From Mycolicibacterium goodii (GTDB lineage: Bacteria; Actinomycetota; Actinomycetes; Mycobacteriales; Mycobacteriaceae), in contig NZ_CP012150.1 of assembly GCF_001187505.1 (NCBI RefSeq), forward strand, positions 496,001-560,000: a stretch of DNA of 64,000 bases, in the 5' to 3' direction. A program made the translations under genes and the position numbers. Below are positions 46,464 to 55,071 of the stretch, piece after piece. Positions within the stretch are counted from its first letter, which is position 1; every line of letters begins with the position of its first letter. The notes under the pieces were generated by a model that ran no database searches, was not told the DNA's origin, and was given only the letters and a program-made list of their open reading frames with translations.

Positions 46464-46742
46464 ATGAGTATTTCTAAGCAACGTTTCATCCGAGCCGCGG
46501 GCACCACGGCCGCAGCTTTCGCACTGATCGCCGGACCTTCGGCTGTTTTGAGTCAGACCGTTCCCACCGCACAGGCGCAGCCGTGTGTGAACGGGGTCGT
46601 TCCGGGTAACCCGTACGTCGTGAACTGCAACCTGCCACAGCGCACCCCGAAGGTGCGCGGTGCCGCGCCGGATGCCGGTGCGATCATCGCGTGCAGGCAC
46701 TGGCCGGGTTGCCTGTCCTGGTACGTCAACAACCCGCACTGA
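46464..46742 (+). CDS. Small secreted protein, unknown function
   Basis: A 92-residue protein with a clear signal peptide: basic start (SISKQRFIRAAGTT), hydrophobic core (AAAFALIAGPSAVL) and a likely cut after AQA (about residue 38). The mature part of about 54 residues has four cysteines (PCVNG, VNCNLP, IACRHW, GCLSW), which could form two disulfides, and a CVNGVVPGNPYVVNC pattern. I do not recognise a function. The ATG at 46464 has no Shine-Dalgarno sequence. A 16-nt tandem duplication spans its stop codon. Confidence 0.75.
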   Translation: MSISKQRFIRAAGTTAAAFALIAGPSAVLSQTVPTAQAQPCVNGVVPGNPYVVNCNLPQRTPKVRGAAPDAGAIIACRHWPGCLSWYVNNPH

Positions 46743-46758
46743 GAACAACCCGCACTGA
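46729..46758 (+). repeat. 16-nt tandem duplication at a stop codon
   Basis: The sequence ACAACCCGCACTGA occurs at 46729-46742 and again at 46745-46758, period 16 nt. The first copy contains the last codons and TGA stop of the small secreted protein gene; the second copy lies outside the gene. Confidence 0.7.
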
Positions 46759-46791
46759 ACCTGACTTCGCGTACAACCGTTTCGAGTAACC

Positions 46792-47094
46792 ATGACCAAT
46801 GATGTCGAAAAACGCTGGCACAATCCGGCGACGTTTCGCTCGGCGGTCGGCTATGTGCTGAGCGTCGTCGCCGTCGCCGGGGTCGCGTTCGTGTTCTACG
46901 TCCTCGACCGCACGCTGCTGCCCGCCGTGCTGGTGCCCACGATCACATTCTTCGGAGCCGTCGGCGCCTTCATCCGCACCTACCAGGTCTGGAAGGCCGA
47001 GGGCACGTGGCCGATCTGGCACGGGGCCGGGTGGTTCCTGATGGCGCTGTCGCTGTTCTGCCTCGGGGTGCCCGGCGCGGCCATGACGTCCTGA
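46792..47094 (+). CDS. Small membrane protein, unknown function
   Basis: A 100-residue protein with three predicted membrane helices, at about residues 18-38 (AVGYVLSVVAVAGVAFVFYVL), 44-62 (AVLVPTITFFGAVGAFIRT) and 77-95 (WHGAGWFLMALSLFCLGVP). A charged N-terminus (MTNDVEKRWHNPATFRS) precedes them. I do not recognise a family beyond actinobacterial small integral membrane proteins. It follows the small secreted protein gene by 49 nt and converges on the SDR gene with a 6-nt gap. Confidence 0.75.
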   Translation: MTNDVEKRWHNPATFRSAVGYVLSVVAVAGVAFVFYVLDRTLLPAVLVPTITFFGAVGAFIRTYQVWKAEGTWPIWHGAGWFLMALSLFCLGVPGAAMTS

Positions 47095-47100
47095 CCGGCG

Positions 47101-47895
47101 TCAGGGCAGGATCGAGTCGACGTAACCGCCGTCGACGCGCACTGCTGCCCCGGTCGTCGCCGACGCCAGCGGCGACGCGAGATAGGCCACCATGTTGGCG
47201 ATCTCCTCGGGTTCGATCAGGCGCTGCAGCAATGATTGTGGACGGTGCTTGCGCATGAACTCGCGCTGCGCCTCATCCCACGGCAGCGACTTGTCGACGA
47301 GTTGGTAGACGAAGTCCTCCACTCCCGCGGTGTGCGTCGGCCCGGCGATCACCGAGTTGACCGTGATCCCGGTTCCCGCAGCATCTTTGGCGAATCCGCG
47401 GGACACCGCGAGCAGCGCGGTCTTGGACATGCCGTAGTGGATCATCTCCTCGGGGATCACGATGGCCGAGTCGCTGGCGATCTGAATCGCGCGGCCCCAA
47501 CCCTTTTCGACCATGCCAGGCAGATAGCTGCGGATCAGCCGCACCGCGGCAAGGACGTTGACCTCGAAGTACTTCCGCCACTGGTCGTCGGTGATCTCGC
47601 GGGCCGGCTCGGCCCCGAAGATGCCGAGGTTGTTGACGAGAATGTCCACCGACGGCAACTGCTCAAGCAGCGTCGCGGTGCCCTCGTCGGTCGCGACGTC
47701 GGCGGCCACCCCCACGACGTCCAGGTCGGCGCCGGAATCGCTGAGCTTGGTGACGGTTTCGTCGACGCGTGCGGCGGTACGCCCGTTGATCGCCACGCGC
47801 GCACCGCTGCGGGCGAGCGCTTCGGCGATCGCCAGGCCGATACCTTGCGTCGAGCCGGTGACGAGTGCGGTCTTGCCGGTGAGGTCGATGTTCAC
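47101..47895 (-). CDS. Short-chain dehydrogenase/reductase
   Basis: A 264-residue SDR. The cofactor loop TGSTQGIG is at residues 13-20, Y154-x-x-x-K158 is the catalytic pair (HYGMSK), with Ser 141 before it. The usual NNAG is NNLG here. R39 after the second strand (INGRTAARVDE) suggests NADP preference. The substrate is unknown. It lies downstream of fadD2 on the same strand, but a very strong hairpin between the genes argues against simple cotranscription. Confidence 0.88.
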   Translation of the reverse strand: MNIDLTGKTALVTGSTQGIGLAIAEALARSGARVAINGRTAARVDETVTKLSDSGADLDVVGVAADVATDEGTATLLEQLPSVDILVNNLGIFGAEPAREITDDQWRKYFEVNVLAAVRLIRSYLPGMVEKGWGRAIQIASDSAIVIPEEMIHYGMSKTALLAVSRGFAKDAAGTGITVNSVIAGPTHTAGVEDFVYQLVDKSLPWDEAQREFMRKHRPQSLLQRLIEPEEIANMVAYLASPLASATTGAAVRVDGGYVDSILP

Positions 47896-47954
47896 GAGGC
47901 AGTACTACCACCGGTTGCGTGAAACTATTCCCACCATTTCCTCGCGTTCCTAGC

Positions 47955-48014
47955 GCGAGCAGACGCGTAGGTACCCCATTTCGCGGGTCTACGGGTACCT
48001 ACGCGTCTGCTCGC
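47955..48014. repeat. Long perfect inverted repeat (22-bp stem)
   Basis: Arms at 47956-47976 and 47993-48013 are exact 21-nt complements, extended by one pair to 47955/48014, around a 16-nt loop. The arms contain GCAGACGCGTAGGTACCC. The element lies in the 130-nt gap after fadD2 (stop at 48026) and before the SDR start (47895). It probably ends fadD2 transcripts. Confidence 0.8.
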
Positions 48015-48025
48015 CGAAGAAAAAG

Positions 48026-49702
48026 CTAGGGTTCGATGTTGCGCAGCTCGCGCTTGAGGATCTTGCCGGTGGGGTTGCGCGGCAGCTCGTCGAGGAAGAT
48101 CACCTCGCGCGGCACCTTGTAGCGCGCGAGGTGGTCACGCACATAGGCCTTGACGGCGTCCTGGTCGAGCGCGGAACCCTCGGCCTTGACCACGAACGCG
48201 CGCAGCCTGGCGCCCCACTCCTTGTCCTCGACGCCGATCGCGGTGGCCTCGATGACCTCGGGGTGGCCGCTGATCAGATCCTCGACCTCGGCGGGGAACA
48301 CGTTCTCACCGCCGGAGACGATCATCTCGTCGTCGCGGCCGGAGATGTAGAGCAGACCGTGCTCGTCGAAGTAGCCGACGTCGCCGGAGGACATCATGCC
48401 GTCGACGATCTGCTTGCCGCCGCCGCCGGTATAGCCCTTGAACGGGAACGTGTTGCGCACGAAGACCCGGCCGACCTGACCCTGCGGCACTTCCTTGCCG
48501 TTGTCGTCGAGGATCTTGACCGTGATGCCCTTGACCACCGGCCCGACGGTTGCCGGATTGCGCGACAGATCCTGCGGCCGCGCGATCGTCGCGAACGCGA
48601 TCTCGGTGGACCCGTACAGGTTGTAGATCACCGGCCCGAGTTCTTTGAGGGCCCGCGTCGCAAGTTCGGCGCCGAGCTGCGAACCCGAGACGAACATGAT
48701 CCGCAGCGAAGACAGGTCGGGTTTCTGCGGCATCTGCTCGAGGTGGTCGAGCATGCGTGAGAGCATCACCGGCACCACCACCGCCGCGGTGACCCTGTAC
48801 TTCTCGATGTCTTCGAGCACCGTGGCGGGTTTGAAGCGGCGCCGCAGCACGAGCGTCGTGCCCAGCATCATCGCGATCGTGGCGTGCAGGAACCCGAGCG
48901 CGTGGAACATCGGCGAGGGCAGCGCGGTCACCTCACCGGCCTTGAACGGCACATGCGACAGCACACCGCCGACCGGGGCGAGCGACGGCGGCGCCGACCG
49001 GTTGGCCCCCTTCGGGGTGCCGGTGGTGCCGCTGGTGAGGATGATGATCGACGCCTGCTTGGTGGCCTTGGGCGCCGGGCGCCTGCCGCTGCGCGCGACG
49101 ACCTCGGCGAGGGTTTCGTCGGTGCTGCCGGAGCGCTCCGCTTTGTCGGGGTTGGTGCCCAGCGCCCGCAGCTTGCCCAACTCGGCCTCGGCCTGCGCCA
49201 CCGCAGGGGTGTACTCGTCGTCGTAGATGATCACCCTGGCGCCCTCACGCGCGGCGACCTCTTTGATCTGCGGCCCGGAAAACTCGGTGTTGAGCATGAT
49301 GATGCGGGCGCCCACCCGCGCGGCGCCGTACAGCGACACCAGAAACCAGCGGTGGTTGCGGGCCAGGATGGCCACGCCGTCCCCGCCGCGCACCCCGCGT
49401 GCCAGCAACTCGTTGGCGACCGCGTGGGCGGCGGCGTCGAGTTCACCGAATGTGAACTCGCCCTCGTCGTCGATCACCGCGATGCGGTTCGGGTGCCGAC
49501 GCGCGTTGAGGGCCGGGATCATGCCGATCTCACCCCAGGTCCGGATGTCGGCCAACATCGCCAGCATGTGCTGGGGAGGCTCGAGCTTCAGCGCCCCCGC
49601 TTCGAACATCTTGCGCGCGTAATGCAGTTCGGCGGCACCCCGCTCCGCGTACTCCTTGGCTTTCGCCGTCACTTGCGCAGGCAAATCAGACAGACTCAGC
49701 AT
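48026..49702 (-). CDS. fadD2: Fatty-acyl-CoA ligase FadD2
   Basis: A 558-residue AMP-forming acyl-CoA synthetase. The AMP/phosphate loop ILTSGTTGTPKGA (about residues 221-233), the YGSTE motif, and the hinge SGRDDEMIVSGGENVFPAEVED are all clear, as is the catalytic Lys in NPTGKILKREL near the C-terminus. It activates a fatty acid to its CoA thioester. ATG at 49702 (MLSLSDLPAQV) is chosen over the GTG-poor upstream frame. It is divergent from the polD2 gene with a 55-nt gap, and its neighbours fadE6 and polD2 match Rv0270's context. Confidence 0.9.
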   Translation of the reverse strand: MLSLSDLPAQVTAKAKEYAERGAAELHYARKMFEAGALKLEPPQHMLAMLADIRTWGEIGMIPALNARRHPNRIAVIDDEGEFTFGELDAAAHAVANELLARGVRGGDGVAILARNHRWFLVSLYGAARVGARIIMLNTEFSGPQIKEVAAREGARVIIYDDEYTPAVAQAEAELGKLRALGTNPDKAERSGSTDETLAEVVARSGRRPAPKATKQASIIILTSGTTGTPKGANRSAPPSLAPVGGVLSHVPFKAGEVTALPSPMFHALGFLHATIAMMLGTTLVLRRRFKPATVLEDIEKYRVTAAVVVPVMLSRMLDHLEQMPQKPDLSSLRIMFVSGSQLGAELATRALKELGPVIYNLYGSTEIAFATIARPQDLSRNPATVGPVVKGITVKILDDNGKEVPQGQVGRVFVRNTFPFKGYTGGGGKQIVDGMMSSGDVGYFDEHGLLYISGRDDEMIVSGGENVFPAEVEDLISGHPEVIEATAIGVEDKEWGARLRAFVVKAEGSALDQDAVKAYVRDHLARYKVPREVIFLDELPRNPTGKILKRELRNIEP

Positions 49703-49745
49703 GACGACACAATATGTGACAACCATCTCAGTCGCGGGAACTCAC

Positions 49746-49758
49746 TACGATGTGGTGA
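49746..49758 (+). promoter_or_regulatory. Probable leaderless promoter of polD2
   Basis: TACGAT at 49746-49751 ends 6 nt before the ATG at 49758, the leaderless spacing; there is no ribosome site before the ATG. The -35 is not clear. Confidence 0.4.
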
Positions 49759-50999
49759 TGGCCGGTGCAGTTCCACTGGAGTTCGACGGCCTCACGGTGT
49801 CGGTCACCAATCCGGACAAGGTGATCTTCCCCGAGCACGGGGGGCGCCCGGCCGTCACGAAACTCGACCTCGTCAACTACTACGCCGCTGTCGCCGACGG
49901 TGCGCTGCGCGGTGTGTTCGGCAGGCCGATGATCCTCAAACGGTTCGTCAAGGGCATCAACACCGAGGCGATCTTCCAGAAGCGGGCGCCGGAGAAGCGT
50001 CCCGATTTCATCGAGGTCGCCGAACTCAAGTACCGCTCCGGCACGTCGGCCAAAGAGGCCGTGCTGCGCAACACCGCGGGACTCGCGTGGGCCGTGAACC
50101 TCGGCTGCGTCGACCTCAACCCGCATCCGGTGCGCGCCGACGATCTCGACCATCCCGACGAGCTGCGCGTCGACCTCGACCCGATGCCCGGTGTGGACTG
50201 GCCGCAGATCCTCGAGGTGGCCATGGTGGCCCGCGAGGTCCTCGCCGATCACGGTCTGACCGCGTGGCCCAAGACCTCCGGTTCGCGCGGCTTCCACATC
50301 TATGCCCGCATCCACCGCGACTGGCCGTACCCGAAGGTGCGCCTGGCGGCCCAGACGGTGGCGCGCGAGGTCGAACGCCGCGTCCCGGATCTGGCGACCG
50401 CGCACTGGTGGAAAGAGGAACGCGAAGGCGTGTTCGTGGATTTCAACCAGAACGCCAAGGACCGCACGGTGGCCTCTGCGTACTCGGTGCGCGCGACCCC
50501 CGATGCGAGAGTGTCCACCCCGCTGCGCTGGGACGAGGTGCCGACGTGCCGGCCCGAGGAGTTCACCATCGCGACGGTGCCCGAACGGTTCGGCGAGCTC
50601 GGGGATCCGTGGGAGGGCATGGACACCGCGGTCGGTGGGCTCGACGGATTGCTGGCGCTCGCCGAGGAACTCGGGCCCGCGGAGAAGGCGCCGAAGGGCG
50701 CGTCCCGCGACGGCCGACGCGCCTCGACGATGCCGCTCATCGAGATCGCCCGCACGAAGACCAAGGACGAGGCGATGGCCGCCCTGGACGTCTGGCGCGG
50801 GAGATACCCGGAGGTGTCGGAAAAGCTTGAACCGGTGGATGTCCTGGTTGACGGCATGCGCGGTCCGAGCTCGATCTGGTACCGGATCCGGATCAACCTG
50901 CAGCACGTGCCCGAGGACGAACGCCCGCCGCAGGAGGAACTCATCGCCGATTACAGCCCGTGGGAGAACTATTCGGGCGCACAGTGGCGCCAACGGTGA
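49758..50999 (+). CDS. polD2: Stand-alone LigD-type primase-polymerase (PolD2)
   Basis: A 413-residue archaeo-eukaryotic primase-like polymerase, the LigD polymerase domain without ligase. Metal aspartates are D139 and D141 (LRVDLDP) and D228 (VFVDFNQN). The nucleotide triad around K172-x-S174 and H180 (PKTSGSRGFHIYA) is present. M. smegmatis has two such proteins, PolD1 and PolD2; this position, beside fadD2, is that of PolD2 as I recall. They fill small gaps and add nucleotides, often ribonucleotides, in DNA repair. Length fits the group plus a C-terminal extension (about 300-413). Confidence 0.86.
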   Translation: MAGAVPLEFDGLTVSVTNPDKVIFPEHGGRPAVTKLDLVNYYAAVADGALRGVFGRPMILKRFVKGINTEAIFQKRAPEKRPDFIEVAELKYRSGTSAKEAVLRNTAGLAWAVNLGCVDLNPHPVRADDLDHPDELRVDLDPMPGVDWPQILEVAMVAREVLADHGLTAWPKTSGSRGFHIYARIHRDWPYPKVRLAAQTVAREVERRVPDLATAHWWKEEREGVFVDFNQNAKDRTVASAYSVRATPDARVSTPLRWDEVPTCRPEEFTIATVPERFGELGDPWEGMDTAVGGLDGLLALAEELGPAEKAPKGASRDGRRASTMPLIEIARTKTKDEAMAALDVWRGRYPEVSEKLEPVDVLVDGMRGPSSIWYRIRINLQHVPEDERPPQEELIADYSPWENYSGAQWRQR

Positions 51000-51003
51000 G
51001 GGG

Positions 51004-51438
51004 CTAGCCCTCGAACGGGCCCGGTAACGGGCCGAACACGCCGTTGCCCCTGCGGATCTCGCAGACCTTCCAGCCGTCGTGGTCCTCGACGACGAACGAG
51101 ATGTCGAGGTCGGCGACCTCGGAGTAGTAACCGGTGACGATGCGCTGGGGCCCCTCGGCCGCGGATTCGACGGACAACACGTCCGGCCCCACCTCGTACA
51201 GGGCGATGAACTCCTCGCGGATCTCGTCGTCCGTGCGCGGCCCGATCACACTCGCGAGCCGGCCGCACGCGCCCGACCGCAGCGTCGCGACGTCACCGGT
51301 CTTGGCCGCCGCGATGTGACGGTGCACCGCACGTTCGGGAGACTCGGGCAACTCGGGTTGAGGCGTGCCACTCGAGCATGCCGGGACAACTGCGGCCATG
51401 ACCATTGCAGCCCACCTGACACAACGGTTGACGGGCAC
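51004..51438 (-). CDS. Putative lipoprotein
   Basis: A 144-residue protein with a lipoprotein signal: WAAMVMAAVVPA-C21, then SSGTPQPELP. The mature domain has an NTF2/DUF4878-like pattern of a helix with HRHIAAAKTGDVATLRSGACGRL followed by beta strands (QRIVTGYYSEVADLDISFVVEDHDGWKVCEI). This fold is typical of small mycobacterial lipoproteins of unknown role. The GTG at 51438 follows GGTGGGTGA. It converges on polD2 with a 4-nt gap and precedes the FadR-type gene on the same strand. Confidence 0.8.
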   Translation of the reverse strand: MPVNRCVRWAAMVMAAVVPACSSGTPQPELPESPERAVHRHIAAAKTGDVATLRSGACGRLASVIGPRTDDEIREEFIALYEVGPDVLSVESAAEGPQRIVTGYYSEVADLDISFVVEDHDGWKVCEIRRGNGVFGPLPGPFEG

Positions 51439-51459
51439 TCACCCACCGTAACCCAGCTC

Positions 51460-52146
51460 TCAGGTTTTGATCAGGTCAACATAACCCTTGATGTGGTCCC
51501 TGGCCAGCTCAACGGCCCTGTTGCCCTGTCCGCGCGCCAGCGCGGTGACGATGCGCCGGTGCTCGCAGCGCAGATTCGTCGCAACGCCACCCCAGTCCGC
51601 GAGACGGGGCACCCCGGCCAGGATGTACCCCTGGATCGCGCCGCGCAGCGCCGCCATCATCGCTTCGACGACGACGTTGCCTGCCAGCGCGGTCAACGCG
51701 AGGTGGAAGTCGGCGTCGAGGCGGTGAAACTCCTCGGGTTCGAGATCGGGGTCGTCCATCGCGTCGAGCCGTGCGGTGATCTCGGCGAGGTCCGGGCGGG
51801 GTGACAGGGCGGCAGCTTCGCGTAACGCCCACGATTCCAACAGGATTCGGGTGCTCACCAGGTCTTCGATGGGCAGGGCGCGGGTGGCGGTGTGCAGACG
51901 CAGTGCCGAGCCGATCGACGTGGCCGCATCGGCGGTGACGATCGCGCCCGCGTCCGGGCCCGACCCCGCGGCGGTCCTGATGACGCCCATCGCCTCCAGC
52001 ACGCGGATGGCTTCGCGCACCGACGCGCGGCTCACCGACAGGCTTTCGGCCAGCGCGCGCTCCGGCGGCAGCCGGTCGCCGACCGCGAGGGTGCCTGCGA
52101 CCAGATCGCGCTCGATCCGCTCCAGCACCAGCTCATGTGCGCGCAT
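51460..52146 (-). CDS. FadR-type GntR regulator (likely LutR/LldR-like)
   Basis: A 228-residue GntR-family regulator of the FadR subgroup. The N-terminal winged helix (about residues 5-68, RIERDLVAGTLAVGDRLPPERALAESLSVSRASVREAIRVLEAMG) is followed by an all-helical FCD domain with metal-ligand candidates in DADFHLAL and the late H in LRCEHRRIV. It is divergent from lutABC and between them lie two copies of a perfect palindrome, so it almost surely controls lutABC, probably in response to lactate. ATG at 52146. Confidence 0.9.
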   Translation of the reverse strand: MRAHELVLERIERDLVAGTLAVGDRLPPERALAESLSVSRASVREAIRVLEAMGVIRTAAGSGPDAGAIVTADAATSIGSALRLHTATRALPIEDLVSTRILLESWALREAAALSPRPDLAEITARLDAMDDPDLEPEEFHRLDADFHLALTALAGNVVVEAMMAALRGAIQGYILAGVPRLADWGGVATNLRCEHRRIVTALARGQGNRAVELARDHIKGYVDLIKT

Positions 52147-52173
52147 GGCGATGAGAATAGCGCGTTCTGTTGA

Positions 52174-52188
52174 TGTGGTCAGACCACA
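52174..52188. promoter_or_regulatory. lut operator 1
   Basis: TGTGGTCAGACCACA, a perfect 15-nt inverted repeat with the TGGTnnnACCA core typical of FadR/LldR-type sites, 27 nt from the regulator's start codon. Confidence 0.75.
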
Positions 52189-52196
52189 CGCGATAG

Positions 52197-52211
52197 TGTG
52201 GTCAGACCACA
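52197..52211. promoter_or_regulatory. lut operator 2
   Basis: A second copy identical to operator 1, 23 nt (about two helical turns) downstream and 13 nt before the lutA ATG. The spacing would put two dimers on the same face of the DNA. Confidence 0.75.
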
Positions 52212-52224
52212 TCCGAGGAGTGTT

Positions 52225-52962
52225 ATGCGAATCGCCCTGTTCGCGACCTGTCTGGCGGATGCGCTCTTTCCGCCTGCCGCCATCGCCACCGTCGCCCTGC
52301 TCGAGCGACTTGGCCATGAGGTCGTCTTCCCGTCGCAGCAGACCTGCTGCGGCCAGATGCACATCAACACCGGTTACTTCCGGGAGGCCACCGCGGTGGT
52401 GCGCAACCATGTCGACAGTTTCGAGAGCGCCGACTGCGACGCCGTCGTCGCCCCATCGGGATCCTGCGTCGGCTCGGTCCGCCACCAGCACGCCATGATC
52501 GCCCGCCGCGCCGGCGACGAGGACCTCGCCCGACGGGCCGAGGCGATCGCCGAGCGCACCTACGAGCTCTCGGAGTTCCTGATCGACGTGCTCGGCATCG
52601 ACGACGTCGGCGCGTACTACCCGCATCGGGTCACCTACCACCCGACGTGCCACTCGTTGCGAATGCTCGGAGTCGGCGACAAACCCCTGCGACTGCTGCG
52701 CAACGTGCGCGGGCTGACCCTCGTCGAGCTGCCTGCGGCCGAATCCTGCTGCGGTTTCGGCGGGACGTTCGCACTCAAGAACTCCGACACCTCCACCGCC
52801 ATGCTCACCGACAAGGTGACGCACATCCTGCAGACCGGCGCCGAGGTGTGCAGCGCAGGCGACTCGTCGTGTCTGATGCACATCAGCGGCGGGCTGAGCC
52901 GGCTGCGATCCGGGGTGCGCACCGTGCACCTCGCCGAGATCCTCGCGGGGGCAGGCACATGA
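52225..52962 (+). CDS. lutA: L-lactate utilization protein LutA
   Basis: A 245-residue CCG-domain protein. The two cysteine-rich motifs are at C41-C42-G43 (QQTCCGQMH) and C175-C176 (AESCCGFGG), with further conserved C and H between. LutA is one part of the LutABC complex that oxidises L-lactate to pyruvate using iron-sulfur clusters. ATG at 52225 lies after GAGGAGTG. It overlaps lutB by 4 nt (ATGA), and the three genes form one operon under the divergent FadR-type regulator. Confidence 0.92.
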   Translation: MRIALFATCLADALFPPAAIATVALLERLGHEVVFPSQQTCCGQMHINTGYFREATAVVRNHVDSFESADCDAVVAPSGSCVGSVRHQHAMIARRAGDEDLARRAEAIAERTYELSEFLIDVLGIDDVGAYYPHRVTYHPTCHSLRMLGVGDKPLRLLRNVRGLTLVELPAAESCCGFGGTFALKNSDTSTAMLTDKVTHILQTGAEVCSAGDSSCLMHISGGLSRLRSGVRTVHLAEILAGAGT

Positions 52963-54428
52963 GCTCGACGTTCCTCGGCAGCCCCGGCCTGGGCAACCTG
53001 CGCGGCGACGAGTCGTTCCCGCGGGCCGCCCGCGGTGCGCTCGCGAACTCGCAGCTGCGCCGCAACATCGGCCACGCGACGCAGACGATCCGCGGTAAAC
53101 GCCTGCGCGCCATCGCCGAATGCGACGACTGGGAGGAACTACGCGCCGCGGGCAGCGCACTCAAGCAGGACGTGATGGCACGCCTGCCCGAACTGCTCGA
53201 GCAGCTCGAACGCAACGTCACCGCGCGCGGCGGTGTGGTGCACTGGGCCCGCGACGCCGACGAGGCCAACCGAATCGTCACCGACCTGATCCGCGCCACC
53301 GGATCCGACGAGGTGGTCAAGGTCAAATCGATGGCCACACAGGAGATCGGCCTCAACGAGCACCTGGAGGCCCAGGGCATCGCCGCGTTCGAGACCGACC
53401 TCGCCGAGTTGATCGTGCAACTCGGCCACGACAAGCCCAGCCACATCCTGGTACCCGCGATCCACCGCAACCGCTCGGAGATCCGCGAGATCTTCAGCCG
53501 TGAGATGCCCGACGCCGGTGAGCTGTCCGACGATCCGCGGGTGTTGGCGATGGCCGCCCGTGCTCACCTGCGGCGCAAGTTCCTCACCGCCCGAGTGGCG
53601 GTCAGCGGCGCGAATTTCGGTGTGGCCGAGACCGGTACGCTCGCGGTGGTCGAATCCGAGGGCAACGGCCGCATGTGCCTGACCCTGCCAGAAACGCTCA
53701 TCACCGTGATGGGCATCGAGAAGATCGTGCCCACGTTCGCCGACCTCGAGGTGTTCATGCAACTGCTGCCGCGGTCGTCGACGGCGGAGCGGATGAACCC
53801 GTACACGTCGATGTGGACCGGCGTGCATCCCGGCGACGGACCGCAGGAGTTCCACCTGGTGCTGCTCGACAACGGCCGCACCCGGGTGCTCGCCGATGAG
53901 GTCGGACGCGCTGCGCTGCACTGCATCCGGTGCAGCGCGTGCCTCAACGTCTGCCCGGTGTACGAACGCACCGGCGGGCACGCCTACGGGTCGGTGTACC
54001 CGGGCCCGATCGGCGCGATCCTGAGCCCCCAGCTCACCGGGACCACCGGGCACGACGACCCCAACGCGAGCCTGCCCTATGCGTCGTCACTGTGCGGCGC
54101 CTGCTTCGAGGCGTGCCCGGTACGCATCGACATCCCGTCGATCCTGGTGCACCTGCGCGCGCAGCAGGTCGATTCCGAGCGGGGCGGCCTGCCCGGCGGA
54201 CAGGAGCTCGCGATGAGGGCCGCCGGCTGGGCGATGTCGGATCCGAAGCGGTTCGCCTTGGCGGAGAAGGCACTTGCCGCCGGACGCGTCATCGCGGGCA
54301 AGGACCACCGCATCTCCGCGCTGCCCTGGCCCGCCTCGAAGTGGACCAGCAGCCGCGACCTGCCCGAACCACCCAAGGAGACCTTCCGGCAGTGGTGGAA
54401 CCGCACGCACGAGGGAGGTTCGCGATGA
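52959..54428 (+). CDS. lutB: L-lactate utilization iron-sulfur protein LutB
   Basis: A 489-residue protein with an N-terminal LUD domain (about 1-300) and a 4Fe-4S module near the C-terminus. Cluster cysteines are C322, C325, C328 and C332 (CIRCSACLNVCP) and C379, C382, C386 (CGACFEACPV). It carries electrons in the LutABC lactate dehydrogenase. ATG at 52959 overlaps lutA and its stop overlaps lutC, each by 4 nt. The length is typical for LutB. Confidence 0.93.
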   Translation: MSSTFLGSPGLGNLRGDESFPRAARGALANSQLRRNIGHATQTIRGKRLRAIAECDDWEELRAAGSALKQDVMARLPELLEQLERNVTARGGVVHWARDADEANRIVTDLIRATGSDEVVKVKSMATQEIGLNEHLEAQGIAAFETDLAELIVQLGHDKPSHILVPAIHRNRSEIREIFSREMPDAGELSDDPRVLAMAARAHLRRKFLTARVAVSGANFGVAETGTLAVVESEGNGRMCLTLPETLITVMGIEKIVPTFADLEVFMQLLPRSSTAERMNPYTSMWTGVHPGDGPQEFHLVLLDNGRTRVLADEVGRAALHCIRCSACLNVCPVYERTGGHAYGSVYPGPIGAILSPQLTGTTGHDDPNASLPYASSLCGACFEACPVRIDIPSILVHLRAQQVDSERGGLPGGQELAMRAAGWAMSDPKRFALAEKALAAGRVIAGKDHRISALPWPASKWTSSRDLPEPPKETFRQWWNRTHEGGSR

Positions 54429-55039
54429 CCGCGCCGGACGCCAGAGCCGAGGTGCTGGACCGGATCCGCGCGGCGCTCGCCGCCGCGCCGCCGCAACCCG
54501 TCACGGTTCCCCGCGATTACCACCGCGAACCGCTGACCGGACCGGGCGACGTGGAACGGTTCGCCGAGACCGTGGCCGAGTACCGCGCCCGCGTACACCG
54601 CGTGGCCTCCTCCGACATCGCGTCGCTGGTGCGTGAACTCACCGGTCCCGACGCCACCGTCGTCGTCCCGTCGGATGTGCCCGCCGAGTGGATCACCGGT
54701 GTGCGCACCGTATCCGACGTCCCGGTCCTGAGCGTCGAGCAACTCGACGACGTCGACGCGGTCCTGACCGGGTGTGCCGTCGGCATCGCCGCGACCGGGA
54801 CCATCGTGCTCGACGCGGGCGCCACCCAGGGCAGGCGCGCTTTGACCCTGGTGCCCGATCACCACATCTGCGTCGTGCGCACCGATCAGATCGTCGACAC
54901 CGTGCCGCAGGGGTTCGCCGCGCTGGGCACCGACCGTCCGCTGACCTTCATCTCGGGTCCCAGCGCGACCAGTGACATCGAACTCGAACGTGTGGAGGGT
55001 GTGCACGGCCCGCGCACCCTCGACGTGTTGATCGTCTAG
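54425..55039 (+). CDS. lutC: L-lactate utilization protein LutC
   Basis: A 204-residue LUD-domain protein, the third subunit of LutABC. The conserved segments TGCAVGIAATGTIVLDAG, TLVPDHHICVVRTDQIVD and FISGPSATSDIELERVEGVHGP are all present. The ATG at 54425 overlaps the lutB stop. The gene converges on the lacI-type rhamnose regulator gene with a 32-nt gap. No lactate permease gene is seen nearby. Confidence 0.93.
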   Translation: MTAPDARAEVLDRIRAALAAAPPQPVTVPRDYHREPLTGPGDVERFAETVAEYRARVHRVASSDIASLVRELTGPDATVVVPSDVPAEWITGVRTVSDVPVLSVEQLDDVDAVLTGCAVGIAATGTIVLDAGATQGRRALTLVPDHHICVVRTDQIVDTVPQGFAALGTDRPLTFISGPSATSDIELERVEGVHGPRTLDVLIV

Positions 55040-55071
55040 CACCGGTACCGACGCGAGGCCGACCTCGGCGA

